DNA of 64,000 nt from Lachnospiraceae bacterium (GTDB lineage: Bacteria > Bacillota_A > Clostridia > Lachnospirales > Lachnospiraceae), in contig JAFQCI010000025.1 of the NCBI GenBank assembly GCA_017416505.1, forward strand, positions 32,412 to 96,411, read 5' to 3'. Each line of letters opens with the position of its first letter. Position 1 is the first letter of the stretch. Shown one piece after another: positions 1 to 8,782 of this stretch. Under the pieces are notes generated by a model, which saw nothing but the letters and a program-made list of their open reading frames with translations, made no database searches and had not been told where the DNA came from. Both the position numbers and the translations under genes were made by a program.

Positions 1-960
1 TGTCCTAGTTTTGTGAAGGGATACCTGTTGCTTGCATTGTTATATATGGACATTGAACAAAATGATAAGGCGAAAAAGGCACTAAAACGTGTATTGCGGA
101 TAGACCATAACAATACCTTAGGGGTAAAGTATATGCAAATGCTTGGAGGCATGGGAAAGAACCCAAATGCTGCCAGGGATGATGAAACTGCAAGCGAGTT
201 AAGCAGAGAGGCGATTCGAAGAGAGTCTTATCAACGGATAAAAAGTGAAGCAATGGACATGCCTTTAAGACCGGTAGGTAACTATAAAGAAAATACCAAC
301 ACCAAAACAAACTTTATTTATCTTTTGATAGGATTAGGTTTGGCTATGGTAATTATGTGGGTATTAATCATTCCGAATCGTGTCAGTAATCTGGATAACA
401 AATATAAGAATCTGAAAGTCAAGTATGATGATGAAATTGCCAGAAAAAATGCTACCATTGAGAATCTGACTTTAGAAAATGCAACTTTAACGGAGGAAAT
501 TTCCAATCTGGAAGGACAGGCAGAGGGAAAGGAAGAAAGTGATGCTAAAGTTGTGGTAAGTCAGGCATTGTTACAAGCCTCCTTGTATTATCAACAGGGG
601 AATAAGGTAGAAGCAGCCAAAGCATTGATTGGCATCAGTAGAGAAAGCATTACAGCAGAAATGGAACTGGCTTTTTTTGATACTGTACAGGCTGAGTGTA
701 ATTCTATTGCTGCAAATGAATGCTATAAGCTGGGACTTCAGGCTTTCGAAACCCAGAATTATGTAGAAACCATTACTCAGATATCTTATGCAAGGGCTTT
801 AGGACTGGTAAATGCAGATACTCTATATTATCTTGCCAGAGCCTACGACTTATCGAAAGATGTTCAAAAAGCAAAAGAAAGTTATGAGCAGTTTGTTTCA
901 GAATTCCCGGAAGATGCAAGGGCAGAAGAAATAAACGGTTATTTATCTCAAAGTCAATGA
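1..960 (+). CDS. TPR-repeat membrane protein, 5' end cut by the window
   Basis: The reading frame is open from the first base of the window, so the N-terminus is missing; the GTG at 13 is unlikely to be the true start. The visible part has a TPR-like helical stretch (about residues 1-35), a polar linker, one membrane segment starting with NFIYLLIGLG (about residues 104-125), a coiled coil rich in Lys, Glu and Asn (about 128-175), and a C-terminal tetratricopeptide region containing LYYLARAYDLSKDVQKAKES. This architecture fits a membrane-anchored scaffold with repeat domains on both sides of the membrane. The partner and function cannot be read from sequence. A strong hairpin terminator follows 17 bases after the stop, separating it from spoIIAA. 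Confidence 0.8.
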   Translation, partial: CPSFVKGYLLLALLYMDIEQNDKAKKALKRVLRIDHNNTLGVKYMQMLGGMGKNPNAARDDETASELSREAIRRESYQRIKSEAMDMPLRPVGNYKENTNTKTNFIYLLIGLGLAMVIMWVLIIPNRVSNLDNKYKNLKVKYDDEIARKNATIENLTLENATLTEEISNLEGQAEGKEESDAKVVVSQALLQASLYYQQGNKVEAAKALIGISRESITAEMELAFFDTVQAECNSIAANECYKLGLQAFETQNYVETITQISYARALGLVNADTLYYLARAYDLSKDVQKAKESYEQFVSEFPEDARAEEINGYLSQSQ

Positions 961-976
961 TGGCTTTAGTACTACG

Positions 977-1012
977 AAAGAGAAATCATGATATACATGG
1001 TTTCTCTTTTTT
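977..1012 (+). terminator. Rho-independent terminator-like hairpin in front of spoIIAA
   Basis: The 14-bp arms AAAGAGAAATCATG (977-990) and CATGGTTTCTCTTT (996-1009) pair with one G-U and enclose a 5-base loop, followed by further T residues. It ends only 20 bases before the spoIIAA start codon, so it lies in the spoIIA leader as well as after the TPR gene. Confidence 0.75.
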
Positions 1013-1031
1013 GTTTAGAAAGGAAAAAAAT

Positions 1032-1364
1032 ATGTATCAGCAAAATGGAAACATTTTAATTATTTATGTACCAAAGGAATTAGACCATCACAAAGCAGAA
1101 GAAATGAAGAAAGAAACCTTACATATTTTCCAGAAAGCCACAATTCGATATGTGATTTTTGATTTTAAAGAAACAGAATTTATGGATTCTTCCGGTATTG
1201 GAATGTTAATGGGAAGATATCGTCAGGTAAATCTGACCGGGGGGAAGGTTTTTGTCACAGGTGTCCGGGAGGAAATCTCAAGAATATTAATGCTTTCCGG
1301 CATATATCGTATTGTAAAACAGTATGAAACATTAGAAGAGGCACTGGAAGATTTAAGCAGATAG
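1032..1364 (+). CDS. spoIIAA: Anti-sigma-F factor antagonist SpoIIAA
   Basis: STAS-domain protein of 110 residues, the family's usual length. In the known pathway, dephosphorylated SpoIIAA binds SpoIIAB and frees sigma-F in the forespore; SpoIIAB phosphorylates it on a serine. The motif FMDSSGIGMLMGRY around residues 53-66 contains the conserved phospho-acceptor serine region, and the STAS core (beta strands near ILIIYVP and YVIFDFK) is intact. The ATG at 1032 was chosen over upstream in-frame starts because AGAAAGG lies 8-9 bases before it and the alignment with the family starts here. It is the first gene of spoIIAA-spoIIAB-sigF, with 14 bases before spoIIAB. Confidence 0.95.
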   Translation: MYQQNGNILIIYVPKELDHHKAEEMKKETLHIFQKATIRYVIFDFKETEFMDSSGIGMLMGRYRQVNLTGGKVFVTGVREEISRILMLSGIYRIVKQYETLEEALEDLSR

Positions 1365-1378
1365 AAAGGGAAGAAGAA

Positions 1379-1822
1379 ATGGGAAGAGAATATGACAATC
1401 ACATGAAAATAACATTTGACAGTATTTCTGAGAATGAAAAGTTTGCAAGAATTGTAGTTGCAGCTTTTATTGCCAGATTGAATCCTACCATGGAAGAAAT
1501 GTCGGATATTAAAACAGCAGTTTCGGAAGCAGTAACAAATTGTATTATACATGGATACGAAAATGAAGTGAAACAGATTGAAATGGAGGGGAAAATAACA
1601 GGAAAAACTCTTTTTCTACGCATTACGGATTTTGGAAAAGGAATCCCGGATGTAGAGGAGGCAATGCAGCCTATGTTTACCACCGGATTAAAAGAAGAAC
1701 GCTCCGGCATGGGATTTTCTTTTATGGAGGCATTTATGGACCGGTTAAACGTAGTTTCTGAGGTGGGAAAAGGTACCGTGGTTGAGATGGAAAAAGAAAT
1801 AGGAAAGGAAAAAGAATTTTAA
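1379..1822 (+). CDS. spoIIAB: Anti-sigma-F factor and serine kinase SpoIIAB
   Basis: GHKL-fold kinase of 147 residues. It binds sigma-F and keeps it inactive, and phosphorylates SpoIIAA. The N-terminal block ENEKFARIVVAAFIARLNPT and the ATP-binding motifs are clear: the N-box AVSEAVTNCIIHGYEN, the G1 box ITDFGKGIPD and the G2-type GMGFSFMEAFMD. Only three bases separate its stop from the sigF start, so the two are very likely translationally coupled, which keeps anti-sigma and sigma in fixed ratio. Nothing abnormal is seen. Confidence 0.96.
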   Translation: MGREYDNHMKITFDSISENEKFARIVVAAFIARLNPTMEEMSDIKTAVSEAVTNCIIHGYENEVKQIEMEGKITGKTLFLRITDFGKGIPDVEEAMQPMFTTGLKEERSGMGFSFMEAFMDRLNVVSEVGKGTVVEMEKEIGKEKEF

Positions 1823-1825
1823 GGG

Positions 1826-2545
1826 ATGGATTCAACTCTTTTGTTAATTCAACGAGTCAAAGGAGGAGACGAAGAAGCAAAAGCACAATTAGTAAAAGAA
1901 AATGAGGGACTAGTCTGGAGCGTAGTAAAGCGTTTTTTTTCCAGGGGGCAAGACCCTGAGGATTTATTTCAAATAGGTTGCATCGGACTGTTAAAGAGCA
2001 TTGATAAATTTGATTTTTCATATAATGTGAAATTTTCTACCTATGCAGTACCTATGATTATGGGAGAATTAAAGCGTTTTTTACGGGACGATGGAATGAT
2101 AAAGGTAAGTCGGACTTTAAAAGAAGCCAATTACAAGATTAAACAGGAAATTACGAAATTACAGAATGAATTAAACAGAGAGCCTACCTTGGAAGAAATT
2201 GCAAAAAGGATGGAAATGGAGCCGGAAGAAGTTGCCATGGCAATGGAGTCGGGAATGGAGTTAGAGTCTATTTATCAAACCATTTACCAGTCGGATGGCA
2301 GTGATGTTTATTTGATTGATAAGATAAAAAACGAAGAAGACGAAAGTGAAAAACTGATTGAAAAAGTTGCTTTAATGGAAAGTTTAAATCATTTGGAAGA
2401 AAGGGAGCAGGAATTAATCCGTTTACGGTATTTTGAAGAAAAGACACAGGCACAAATTGCTAAAAAATTTGGAATTTCGCAGGTACAAGTAAGCAGATTA
2501 GAGAAGAAAATACTGGCTACCTTAAGAAACTATTGGACAAAATAA
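1826..2545 (+). CDS. sigF: RNA polymerase sporulation sigma factor SigF
   Basis: Sigma-70 family protein of 239 residues. Region 2 contains DLFQIGCIGLLKSIDKFDF and STYAVPMIMGELKRFLRDDG, the signature shared by sigma-F and sigma-G. Region 3 is short (REPTLEEIAKRM), and region 4 ends in the helix-turn-helix AQIAKKFGISQVQVSRLEKK. Position directly after spoIIAB identifies it as sigma-F and not sigma-G (sigG is at 44725-45501, minus strand). Known role: first forespore-specific sigma factor, activated when SpoIIAA releases SpoIIAB. Start ATG at 1826 follows AAGGG immediately, so coupling with spoIIAB probably drives translation. Confidence 0.96.
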   Translation: MDSTLLLIQRVKGGDEEAKAQLVKENEGLVWSVVKRFFSRGQDPEDLFQIGCIGLLKSIDKFDFSYNVKFSTYAVPMIMGELKRFLRDDGMIKVSRTLKEANYKIKQEITKLQNELNREPTLEEIAKRMEMEPEEVAMAMESGMELESIYQTIYQSDGSDVYLIDKIKNEEDESEKLIEKVALMESLNHLEEREQELIRLRYFEEKTQAQIAKKFGISQVQVSRLEKKILATLRNYWTK

Positions 2546-2596
2546 TCAAAAAAGAAAGATAATTTAAGAAAATAACGTAAAATATATAAAAAAAGA

Positions 2597-2625
2597 TGGA
2601 AAAAAAGAAGATGATATGTTATAAT
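2597..2625 (+). promoter_or_regulatory. Sigma-A-type promoter of the PocR mini-receptor
   Basis: TGGAAA (2597-2602), 17-base spacer, TATAAT (2620-2625), with an extended -10 TG at 2617-2618. It sits between sigF and the next gene, whose start is 45 bases downstream, so that gene is probably transcribed independently of spoIIA. Confidence 0.7.
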
Positions 2626-2670
2626 AGTCTAAATAAATGCTATGAAAAATACGTGCTAGGAGGACGAAGG

Positions 2671-3411
2671 ATGAATATAGAAGAATATGTAGATGTTAAG
2701 GTAATGCAGGACATTCAGGATGAATTTTCAGAAGCTACAGGGCTAGCAGCAGTTATGGTCGGAGAAGATGGAGAGTATATTACCGAACCAAGTAACTTTA
2801 CAGAGTTTTATAACAAATATGCGAAGAATTTAGAAAATGACAAGGACGGAAATGGTGTTTACCGTGGACAGTCCGGTCTCATGGAATTTTCCGTTGAATT
2901 AAAGGTTGCCGGTAAGAAAATCGGTAAAATCATAGGTGGACAGGTTCTTACATCAGAACCGGATGAAGAGAAGTTCAGAGCCATGGCAAGAGAATTATCT
3001 GTGGATGAAGATTCTTATATTCAGGCATTAAGAAAGGTTCCGCTTCGTTCCGAGAAAGCAGTTACTTCTGCTGTGAAGATGTTAGAACATATGGTAAAAA
3101 CTATGATTACTAACAAGTATGTAAACGAAAAGGAATTATCTGCATTGAAAGCAGAAACAGTAGTTGCTGGAAAGTTAATTCAGGAAATTACTAAGAAATC
3201 AGCAGAACTAAATAAGATTGAAGCAAAACAAAAGATGCTTGCATTAAATGCTTCTATCGAAGCTGCCAGAGCAGGTGAATTTGGTAAAGGATTTGCTGTT
3301 GTTGCCAGTGAAGTTGGTAAACTTGCTGTTTTATCAGGAGAAAATAATAAGTCCATTAAGAAGAGTCTTGATGAACTAACCGTTGTAATTAATAAAATGT
3401 CAGCAGAATAA
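2671..3411 (+). CDS. Soluble PocR-domain protein with truncated chemoreceptor signalling tip
   Basis: Cytosolic protein of 246 residues with no membrane segment. About residues 5-150 resemble a PocR sensory domain ([45 protein letters not shown]), but the cysteines usual in that family are absent. About residues 165-246 carry the conserved hairpin tip of methyl-accepting chemotaxis proteins, [20 protein letters not shown] near residue 192, with only short helices around it, far less than the usual 250-residue signalling domain. It could dock CheA/CheW or act as a decoy or sensor; no che gene is nearby. Start ATG 2671 has AGGAGGA at 2658-2664; the longer in-frame ATG at 2596 lacks this spacing. 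A terminator follows directly. Confidence 0.8.
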   Translation: MNIEEYVDVKVMQDIQDEFSEATGLAAVMVGEDGEYITEPSNFTEFYNKYAKNLENDKDGNGVYRGQSGLMEFSVELKVAGKKIGKIIGGQVLTSEPDEEKFRAMARELSVDEDSYIQALRKVPLRSEKAVTSAVKMLEHMVKTMITNKYVNEKELSALKAETVVAGKLIQEITKKSAELNKIEAKQKMLALNASIEAARAGEFGKGFAVVASEVGKLAVLSGENNKSIKKSLDELTVVINKMSAE

Positions 3412-3426
3412 AGAAATAAATGAAGG

Positions 3427-3449
3427 AGCCTGTTTCTACAGGCTTTTTC
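3427..3449 (+). terminator. Rho-independent terminator
   Basis: AGCCTGT / ACAGGCT, a perfect 7-bp stem with a TTCT loop and a T-rich tail, 15 bases after the PocR-receptor stop codon. Confidence 0.88.
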
Positions 3450-3539
3450 ATTTTGACGAAAAATACTTTTATTACAGCGGATAAAGGCAGCAGTGATGGT
3501 TTGCGAGTCTGTCTTAAGGATAGAAAGGAAAGAATAAAG

Positions 3540-3815
3540 GTGAATGTTAAAATAATTATTTTTTATCTTTTGGTTATAAATTTGATTTCATTTCTGATGT
3601 ATGGAATGGATAAGAAGAAGGCCAGAAAGAAAGAATACCGGATACCGGAAAAAACATTATTGCTGGTGGGTGCTATTGGGGGAAGTATTGGTGCTATGGC
3701 AGGAATGAAGGTATTCCATCATAAAACCAAACATAAAAAGTTTGTTCTTGGTATTCCTTTGATGTTCGTCTTCCAATGTTTCGTTCTATGGTGGTTGTGG
3801 AAAAGTATGGCTTGA
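3540..3815 (+). CDS. DUF1294 family small membrane protein
   Basis: Protein of 91 residues with the DUF1294 pattern: N-terminal membrane helix (IIIFYLLVINLISFLMYGMD), the basic segment KKKARKKEYRIPEKTLL, a Gly-rich second helix (LLVGAIGGSIGAMAGM), the motif HHKTKHKKF and a last helix ending LWWLWK. Function of the family is unknown. GTG 3540 was taken as start because GGA lies 9-10 bases upstream and the earlier in-frame ATG at 3420 would overlap the preceding terminator hairpin and add residues foreign to the family. Its stop codon overlaps the -35 of the next promoter. Confidence 0.82.
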   Translation: MNVKIIIFYLLVINLISFLMYGMDKKKARKKEYRIPEKTLLLVGAIGGSIGAMAGMKVFHHKTKHKKFVLGIPLMFVFQCFVLWWLWKSMA

Positions 3816-3841
3816 CGAGTATAGAGGAAAAGTATTATAAT
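3812..3841 (+). promoter_or_regulatory. Sigma-A-type promoter of the yicC-to-lgt gene run
   Basis: TTGACG (3812-3817), 18-base spacer, TATAAT (3836-3841). It lies 80 bases upstream of yicC and is the best promoter in front of the long same-strand run. The -35 overlaps the TGA stop of the DUF1294 gene. Confidence 0.75.
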
Positions 3842-3921
3842 AGAATGAATTGTGGGAATACAAAGTGCGGAGCAATTTGTAGGTATCATGAAGTCAAAAA
3901 TTTTGGATAGTAGGTGATAAA

Positions 3922-4800
3922 GTGATTCGAAGTATGACTGGATTTGGTCGAAGCGAAATCGCAACAGAACAAAGAAAAATTATTATCGAAATGAAGGCTG
4001 TGAATCACAGATATAGTGATATTAATATTAAAATGCCTAAGAAATTAAGTATTTTTGAAGCTCTAATGAGAAGTCAATTGAAGCAGCAGGTGCAAAGAGG
4101 TAAAATTGATATTTTTGTTACCTATGAGGATTACACAGAGCAGAATGTGACCTTGAAATACAATGAAGAACTGGCTGCAGAATATATGAAATATTTAAAA
4201 CAGATGGGAGATACCTTCCAACTGGATAAAGATGTTAAGATATCTTCTCTGGCTAAGATGCCGGATGTCTTTACCTTAGAAGAAAGTAATATTGATGAGG
4301 AAGAAATTCAAAAACAGTTAGAAGAAGCATTCGGACTTGCGATTAAGGATTTCATAATCACCAGGGAAAAAGAAGGAGAACATTTAAAGCAGGACCTTTT
4401 GAAGAAATTAGAAGGAATGCTGGAAAGTGTATGTTATATAGAAGAACGTTCGCCGGTATTGATTCAGAATTATAGAGAAAAATTAGAGGCGAAGGTAAAA
4501 GAACTGTTAGGAAATTCAAATTTTGATGAAGGCAGAATCATGACAGAAGTGGTACTGTATGCAGATAAAATTTGTGTGGATGAAGAGATAGTAAGACTTA
4601 AGAGTCACATTACCAATATGATTCAGTTGTTAAACGAAGGTGGTTTTATCGGAAGAAAACTTGACTTTATCGCACAGGAAATGAACCGTGAGGCGAATAC
4701 CATTTTATCTAAGATGAATGATATCAGTATCGTAAACAAAGCCATTGATTTAAAGACGGACATTGAAAAAGTAAGGGAACAGATTCAAAACATTGAATAG
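3922..4800 (+). CDS. yicC: YicC family endoribonuclease-like protein
   Basis: Protein of 292 residues, normal for the family. The N-terminus IRSMTGFGRSE and the C-terminal DUF1732 part with FIAQEMNREANTILSKMND are the two family signatures. YicC proteins are reported as RNases of a distinct fold acting on RNA decay; the exact substrate in Clostridia is not established. GTG 3922 follows AGGTG at 3912-3916. Next to remA, gmk and rpoZ, it occupies the usual Firmicutes position. Confidence 0.93.
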   Translation: MIRSMTGFGRSEIATEQRKIIIEMKAVNHRYSDINIKMPKKLSIFEALMRSQLKQQVQRGKIDIFVTYEDYTEQNVTLKYNEELAAEYMKYLKQMGDTFQLDKDVKISSLAKMPDVFTLEESNIDEEEIQKQLEEAFGLAIKDFIITREKEGEHLKQDLLKKLEGMLESVCYIEERSPVLIQNYREKLEAKVKELLGNSNFDEGRIMTEVVLYADKICVDEEIVRLKSHITNMIQLLNEGGFIGRKLDFIAQEMNREANTILSKMNDISIVNKAIDLKTDIEKVREQIQNIE

Positions 4801-4811
4801 GAGTGCATAAA

Positions 4812-5066
4812 GTGTCACAAATGATTAACATCGGTTATGGTAATTTTATGAATGCCGAAAAAGTAGTGGCTGTGGTGTCTAATGACGCGGCTCCGGTGAA
4901 ACGCATGATTCAAATTGCGAAGGAGCAGGATAGAATTATTGATGCCACCCATGGAAAGAAGACAAAATCGGTTATTGTTACAGAGAGTCATCATATTGTA
5001 CTTTCTGCCCTATTACCAGAAACATTACAAAGTCGTTTTGAACATAATAAAAACGGATTACAGTGA
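4812..5066 (+). CDS. remA: Extracellular matrix regulator RemA (DUF370)
   Basis: Small protein of 84 residues with the family core INIGYGNFMNAEKVVAVVSN and TESHHIVLSALLPETLQSRF. In Bacillus subtilis RemA is a DNA-binding ring-forming activator of matrix and osmoprotection genes; its targets here are unknown. GTG 4812 is preferred because AGGAG at 4799-4803 is 8 bases upstream; that SD overlaps the yicC stop, so the two genes are coupled. ATG 4821 is a less well spaced alternative. Confidence 0.92.
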   Translation: MSQMINIGYGNFMNAEKVVAVVSNDAAPVKRMIQIAKEQDRIIDATHGKKTKSVIVTESHHIVLSALLPETLQSRFEHNKNGLQ

Positions 5067-5146
5067 TATTATGTTTATAATTTAAAACCGGCGTGAAGAA
5101 CTTAAGAATGTTGAAATACGTTCTCGGAATGGAGGATTTATATAAT

Positions 5147-5773
5147 ATGGAAAAAGGATTGTTGGTTGTTATTTCCGGATTTTCCGGTTCAGGCAAGGGA
5201 ACCATTGTAAAGCAATTAGTAGAAAAATATGGTTACAGCTTATCAATTTCTGCAACTACCAGAGCCCCAAGAGAAGGCGAGGTAGACGGAAGAGAATATT
5301 ACTTTAAAACAGTAGATGAGTTTAGAAGTCTAATTGATTATAATGGATTTATTGAGTGGGCACAGTATGTAGACAATTATTACGGAACTCCAAGAAAATT
5401 CGTGGAAAAAGAAATGGAAGCAGGAAATGACGTAATTTTGGAAATTGAAGTGCAGGGTGCTTTGGCAGTAAAAGAGCAATATCCAAATGCGGTATTATTA
5501 TTTATTGCACCTCCAAGTGCTGAGGAGTTAAAGAACCGTTTGGTAGGAAGAGGAACAGAAGATTTGAAAACGATTCAAAAAAGACTGAGTCGTGCAGTAG
5601 AAGAATCTGAAAGCATGGATAATTATGAGTATATTGTAATCAATGATGATTTAGAGCAGTGTGTGCAGGATGTACATTCTATTATCGTCGGAGAACACAG
5701 TAAAACAAATAATAAATTAGGATTTATGGAACAAATTAAAAAAGAATTGGTTTTATTTAAGAAAGGAGAATAA
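5147..5773 (+). CDS. gmk: Guanylate kinase
   Basis: Converts GMP and ATP to GDP and ADP in the cytosol. It has 208 residues, the usual length. The P-loop FSGSGKGTIVKQL is near residue 12, followed by SISATTRAPREGEVDGREY, the GMP-binding region, and EIEVQGALAVK. The ATG at 5147 was chosen because GGAGG lies at 5131-5135 and the family begins here; the upstream in-frame starts would add 18 unconserved residues. Four bases before rpoZ, so probably co-transcribed with it. Confidence 0.96.
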   Translation: MEKGLLVVISGFSGSGKGTIVKQLVEKYGYSLSISATTRAPREGEVDGREYYFKTVDEFRSLIDYNGFIEWAQYVDNYYGTPRKFVEKEMEAGNDVILEIEVQGALAVKEQYPNAVLLFIAPPSAEELKNRLVGRGTEDLKTIQKRLSRAVEESESMDNYEYIVINDDLEQCVQDVHSIIVGEHSKTNNKLGFMEQIKKELVLFKKGE

Positions 5774-5776
5774 GAT

Positions 5777-6019
5777 ATGTTACACCCATCTTATACAGAT
5801 TTAATGGACGTAGTAAATAGTGAGGTTGAACCAGGAGAACAACCGGTGGTTCAAAGCCGTTATTCTATCGTAATTGCAACTTCAAAACGAGCAAGACAAA
5901 TCATTGCTGGAGAAGAACCATTGGTAAGAGATAAAGGTCAAAAACCTCTTTCCATAGCAGTAGAGGAATTATACAAAGCAAAGGTTAAGATTGTATCAGA
6001 AGAAGAACAGGATAAGTAA
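5777..6019 (+). CDS. rpoZ: DNA-directed RNA polymerase omega subunit
   Basis: Omega subunit of 80 residues that supports RNA polymerase assembly. The core SRYSIVIATSKRARQIIAG and the helix PLSIAVEELYKAKVKIV match the RpoZ fold. It follows gmk by three bases after the gmk stop and carries the strong GGAGAA at the gmk end as ribosome-binding site. This gmk-rpoZ pairing is typical of Firmicutes. Firmicutes often have coaBC next; here priA follows directly. Confidence 0.93.
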   Translation: MLHPSYTDLMDVVNSEVEPGEQPVVQSRYSIVIATSKRARQIIAGEEPLVRDKGQKPLSIAVEELYKAKVKIVSEEEQDK

Positions 6020-6037
6020 GAGAGCGAGTTTGATTAC

Positions 6038-8275
6038 ATGAAGCTATATGCCGACGTTATCATCGATATATCACATGAAGCAATAGACAGGGTATTTCAA
6101 TATGAGGTACCCCTGTTTTTGTGTGATGAAATAAAAGTAGGAGTTCAGGTGTTGGTTCCCTTTGGTATAGGGAATCATCAAAGGAAAGGGTATGTCATTG
6201 AACTTAAAAGGACTCCGGATTATGACATTACGAAAATCAAATCTCTGACTGATATCGTGTCAAAAAGCGTGCCAATCGAAGGAAAAATGATTCAGTTGGC
6301 AGACTTTTTGAAACGACAGTATGGTTCTACCATGATAAATGCTTTAAAAACGGTGGTTATGATTCCTGACAGGGTGATGGATAAAGAGCAAAAGTTCTAT
6401 TCCCTTGCCATTACGAAAGAAGAGGCAGGTTTAAAAAAGGATGCTTATGATAAAACGGTAAAATTTAAAAACCGGGGAAAGGTTCTTGAACTTTTGATGG
6501 AGCAGGAGTCTATAACCAGAGAAGATGCGAAAAAAGCAGGAATTTCAGATACGATTTTAAAGAATCTTGAAAAGGAAGGAATTCTAAAAATCAGTAGCAA
6601 AAGGCAATACCGGAATCCTTTGATGTTAAAGAAGGAAGAAACTGAGGTAGTAAATTTAAATGAGGAACAACAGGCGGCTTTTGATGTGTTTTTTAAGGAT
6701 TTCGAGAATCAAAGATATTTGACCTACCTTTTATATGGAATTACCGGAAGCGGAAAAACCCAGGTATATCTTGCTATGATTGAGGAAGTGGTAAAGAGGG
6801 GAAGACAGGCAATTTTACTGATTCCTGAAATTTCACTTACCTTCCAGAATATCAGCAGATTTCAAAAACGTTTTGGCGAGCGGGTTACGATTATTCATTC
6901 GAAATTATCAAAGGGTGAAAAATATGACCAGTTCGAACGGGCGAAACGAGGCGAGGTAGATGTGGTAATCGGTCCAAGGTCGGCTTTATTTGCGCCCTTT
7001 GAAAATCTTGGGCTTATCATTATAGATGAAGAACACGAAAACAGCTATAAAAGTGATAATCCGCCGAAATATCATGCAAGAGAGGTGGCAATCGAAAGGG
7101 CAAGAATATGCGGTGCCAGTGTGGTGTTAGGTTCAGCCACTCCCTCTATTGAAAGCTATACGAAAGCCAGATTAGGTAAGTATAAGCTTTTAACTTTAAA
7201 GAAAAGAGCCACCAAGGGACAGCTTGCAGAAGTTTCAGTGGTGGATTTAAGGGAAGAATTAAAAGAAGGGAATCGTTCCATTTTTAGCCGGGAATTAAAA
7301 GAACGGATGCAGGAATGTCTGGCAGCGAAAAAACAGATGATGTTGTTTTTAAACCGGAGAGGATATGCAGGCTTTGTTTCTTGTAGAAGCTGCGGGCAGG
7401 TTATAAAATGTCCCCACTGTGATATTTCTTTGACCTATCATAAAGATGGAAATTTACACTGCCATTATTGTGGCTTTTGGCAGCCTTATCATAAAAAATG
7501 TTCCCAATGTGGTTCTGCTTATATTGGAACTTTCGGCATTGGAACACAAAAGGTAGAAGAGGCGATTTATCGGGAATTTCCAGGGGTAAGAGTACTTCGA
7601 ATGGATTTTGATACAACCAAGGGGAAAAATTCCCACCAGGAAATTTTGCAGAAATTTTCTGAAGGTCAGGCGGATATATTATTAGGAACCCAAATGATTG
7701 TAAAAGGGCATGATTTTCCTAATGTTACCTTGGTAGGCATTATCGCTGCAGACCTGACTTTGGCATTTCAGGATTACCGAAGCAATGAAGTGACTTTTTC
7801 CTTGCTGACCCAAGCGGCAGGAAGGGCAGGCAGAGGAGAAGAAAAAGGTCATGTTGTAATTCAGACTTATCAGCCGGAACATTACAGCATCATGGCAGCA
7901 GCCAGACAAGATTATAACGGATTTTATGAATTAGAATATACTTATCGGCAGTTACTTAAATATCCACCAGTATATCAAATGTTGGTTATTTTGATTACCG
8001 GAAAAGAGGAAAATGTTACTTATGACCTTGCAGGGGATTTAGTAAAGGATGTAAAAGGGGCATTTGGTAACATGAAAGAACTACAGATATTAGGCCCTAA
8101 TAAGGCTGGTGTTTCTAAGATTAATGATATTTACCGGTATGTCATATATTTAAAACATATGGATTATGATATTCTGGTTCAGATAAAAGATGAGTTGGAA
8201 CAAAAAATAAAGAACAAACAATTAAAGAAAGACATTTATGTTTCTTTTGATTTTAATCCAATGCACACATATTAG
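6038..8275 (+). CDS. priA: Primosomal replication restart helicase PriA
   Basis: Superfamily 2 DNA helicase of 745 residues that reloads the replisome at collapsed forks. N-terminal DNA-binding domain (about 1-190), Walker A GITGSGKT near residue 234, Walker B-type IIIDEEHENSYK, and the helicase motif LGSATPSIESY. The zinc-binding insert CRSCGQVIKCPHC followed by CHYCGFW and CSQCG gives four CxxC-type pairs binding two zinc ions. Motif VI (QAAGRAGRGEEKG) is intact. Full length, no sign of damage. Confidence 0.96.
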   Translation: MKLYADVIIDISHEAIDRVFQYEVPLFLCDEIKVGVQVLVPFGIGNHQRKGYVIELKRTPDYDITKIKSLTDIVSKSVPIEGKMIQLADFLKRQYGSTMINALKTVVMIPDRVMDKEQKFYSLAITKEEAGLKKDAYDKTVKFKNRGKVLELLMEQESITREDAKKAGISDTILKNLEKEGILKISSKRQYRNPLMLKKEETEVVNLNEEQQAAFDVFFKDFENQRYLTYLLYGITGSGKTQVYLAMIEEVVKRGRQAILLIPEISLTFQNISRFQKRFGERVTIIHSKLSKGEKYDQFERAKRGEVDVVIGPRSALFAPFENLGLIIIDEEHENSYKSDNPPKYHAREVAIERARICGASVVLGSATPSIESYTKARLGKYKLLTLKKRATKGQLAEVSVVDLREELKEGNRSIFSRELKERMQECLAAKKQMMLFLNRRGYAGFVSCRSCGQVIKCPHCDISLTYHKDGNLHCHYCGFWQPYHKKCSQCGSAYIGTFGIGTQKVEEAIYREFPGVRVLRMDFDTTKGKNSHQEILQKFSEGQADILLGTQMIVKGHDFPNVTLVGIIAADLTLAFQDYRSNEVTFSLLTQAAGRAGRGEEKGHVVIQTYQPEHYSIMAAARQDYNGFYELEYTYRQLLKYPPVYQMLVILITGKEENVTYDLAGDLVKDVKGAFGNMKELQILGPNKAGVSKINDIYRYVIYLKHMDYDILVQIKDELEQKIKNKQLKKDIYVSFDFNPMHTY

Positions 8276-8287
8276 GAGGAAAAAAAG

Positions 8288-8764
8288 ATGGCAATACGTA
8301 ATATTAGAATCGATGGAGATGATATTTTAAGAAAGAAATGCAGACCAGTGGAAGCAATGACTCCAAAGATTCAGGAATTAATTGATGATATGTTAGAAAC
8401 TATGTATGAAGCAGACGGAGTAGGTCTTGCAGCACCTCAGGTTGGAATTTTAAGAAGATTGGTAGTCATTGATGTGGGAGAAGGTCCATTGGTATTAATC
8501 AATCCTGAAATCATAGAAAAGAGTGGAGAACAGACCGGAATGGAAGGCTGTTTGAGTTTGCCGGGAAAAGCTGGTGAAGTTACCAGACCAAATCATGTGG
8601 TTTGTAAAGCATTCAATGAGGATATGGAAGAAATTATAGTAGAAGGGGAAGAACTATTAGCTAGAGCCATTTGTCATGAATTAGATCATTTGGATGGTAT
8701 TTTATATAAAGATTTGGCGAAAAAGGGATTAGTGGATGTAGAAGCAGAGGATGAGGAAGAGTAG
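8288..8764 (+). CDS. def: Peptide deformylase
   Basis: Removes the formyl group from the N-terminal methionine of new proteins. It has 158 residues with all three metalloenzyme motifs: [18 protein letters not shown] (metal-binding Cys) and HELDHLDG (two metal-binding His and the catalytic Glu). AGGAGG is 5 bases before the ATG-proximal AAAAAAG tract. It is followed by fmt, its functional opposite, which is the common pairing. Confidence 0.96.
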   Translation: MAIRNIRIDGDDILRKKCRPVEAMTPKIQELIDDMLETMYEADGVGLAAPQVGILRRLVVIDVGEGPLVLINPEIIEKSGEQTGMEGCLSLPGKAGEVTRPNHVVCKAFNEDMEEIIVEGEELLARAICHELDHLDGILYKDLAKKGLVDVEAEDEEE

Positions 8765-8782
8765 AAAGGAATACGATATTTT

